A stretch of 5,819 bases of DNA from an uncultured Clostridia bacterium (lineage in GTDB: Bacteria; Bacillota; Clostridia; Oscillospirales; Acutalibacteraceae): positions 1 to 5,819 of the forward strand of contig CAMGDK010000095.1 in NCBI GenBank assembly GCA_946042285.1. The letters run 5' to 3'. A program made the position numbers and the translations under genes. Below are positions 5,595 through 5,819 of this stretch, piece by piece; position 1 is the first letter of the stretch; every line of letters begins with the position of its first letter. The notes under the pieces are model-generated. The model did not search any database and was not told the origin of the DNA. It saw nothing but the letters and a program-made list of their open reading frames with translations.

Positions 5595-5819
5595 ATGGTT
5601 TGTCCAAAATGCGGTGGTTCTAATGTAAATGTTATAAGTGAACAAGTAAGTTCAAAAACAAGCGCAAAAGGTAATGGATGTCTTTGGAAAATAGGAAGAG
5701 CAATGCTAATAATATGTACTTGCGGATTATGGTTGCTTGTTGGAAAACACAAAGGAACAGGAAAAACAAAAATTAAAAACCAAACCGTTGGGATCTGCCA
5801 AGACCTGTCTCTTATACAC
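5595..5819 (+). CDS. Zinc-ribbon membrane protein, 3' end lost (reading runs into adapter)
   Basis: The reading frame opens at an ATG eight bases after AAAGGAGG and runs to the window end. The genomic part ends at codon 70 (base 5804); the last five codons are adapter. The protein begins MVCPKCGGSNVNV with the first metal-binding pair CPKC (C3, C6), has a Gly/Ser/Lys linker, a single hydrophobic segment GRAMLIICTCGLWLLVG (about 34-50) that probably enters the membrane, a basic GKHKGTGKTK stretch, and then TVGICQD (64-70). In similar small proteins of Clostridia and their phages, the end reads CQxCG followed by a few residues, so the second Cys pair of the zinc ribbon was about to be completed when the sequence switched to adapter. 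The full protein was probably about 75-80 residues. The function of this family is not known to me; the strong ribosome binding site and promoter suggest good expression. Confidence 0.8.
   Translation, partial: MVCPKCGGSNVNVISEQVSSKTSAKGNGCLWKIGRAMLIICTCGLWLLVGKHKGTGKTKIKNQTVGICQDLSLIH
5805..5819 (+). other. Sequencing adapter remnant (Nextera/Tn5 mosaic end)
   Basis: The last 15 bases, CTGTCTCTTATACAC, are identical to the first 15 of the 19-base transposase mosaic-end sequence used in Nextera libraries (CTGTCTCTTATACACATCT). Their position at the very end of the window, interrupting a zinc ribbon just before its expected cysteine, shows that this is untrimmed adapter rather than genomic sequence. 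Confidence 0.93.

Noticed and set aside
5463..5645. Open frame of 60 codons on the minus strand across the divergent promoters
   Set aside because: It overlaps the start of the well-supported zinc-ribbon gene in antisense and the ribbon-helix-helix gene, is full of Tyr/Ile/Asn from AT-rich DNA, and resembles no protein.

Overview
The window looks like chromosomal DNA from a low-GC Gram-positive gut anaerobe of the Clostridia (Ruminococcus/Oscillospiraceae-like). The reasons are an AT-rich base composition, strong purine-rich ribosome binding sites, SigmaA-type promoters with TGn extended -10 elements, a secreted protein with a Thr-rich repeat linker, and a long-tailed glycoside-pentoside-hexuronide (GPH) transporter. 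This is inference; there is no rRNA or other taxonomic marker here. The last 15 bases match the Nextera/Tn5 mosaic-end adapter, so the window ends at a contig edge carrying untrimmed adapter.

Layout from left to right. At 1-408 (minus) lies the N-terminal part of a MATE-family efflux pump running off the left edge, with its own promoter in the gap at 409-484. At 485-4550 (minus) is a probable three-gene transcription unit, read from right to left: a 721-residue GPH-type transporter with a 260-residue charged C-terminal extension, a 222-residue cytoplasmic protein of unknown function, and a 391-residue secreted, membrane-anchored surface protein with a Thr-rich repeat stalk. A well-formed promoter (TTGAAA, 17 bp, TAATAT with TGn) stands just upstream of the transporter. 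At 4663-4980 (minus) is a small single-domain alkyltransferase-like protein (MGMT family) with a Cys-Tyr in place of the usual Cys-His. The gap at 4981-5284 has no gene, but holds a tandem 12-bp direct repeat that may form a promoter and a strong 17-bp-arm hairpin. At 5285-5476 (minus) is a 63-residue ribbon-helix-helix-like protein. Divergent from it at 5595 (plus) is a zinc-ribbon membrane protein cut off by the adapter. An almost perfect palindrome sits between these last two genes, centred exactly on the -35 box of the plus-strand promoter.

How the genes may work together: the transporter unit could link sugar uptake or sensing to a surface protein, but nothing in the sequence names a substrate and no glycosidase is present. 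The most testable regulatory idea is that the small ribbon-helix-helix protein controls its own divergent promoter region. I see no CRISPR array, RNA gene, insertion sequence or phage structural gene. I do not see a clear new defence or mobile system; the more unusual points are the transporter's lost cation-site residues and long tail, the unrecognised 222-residue protein, and the palindromic divergent promoter region.
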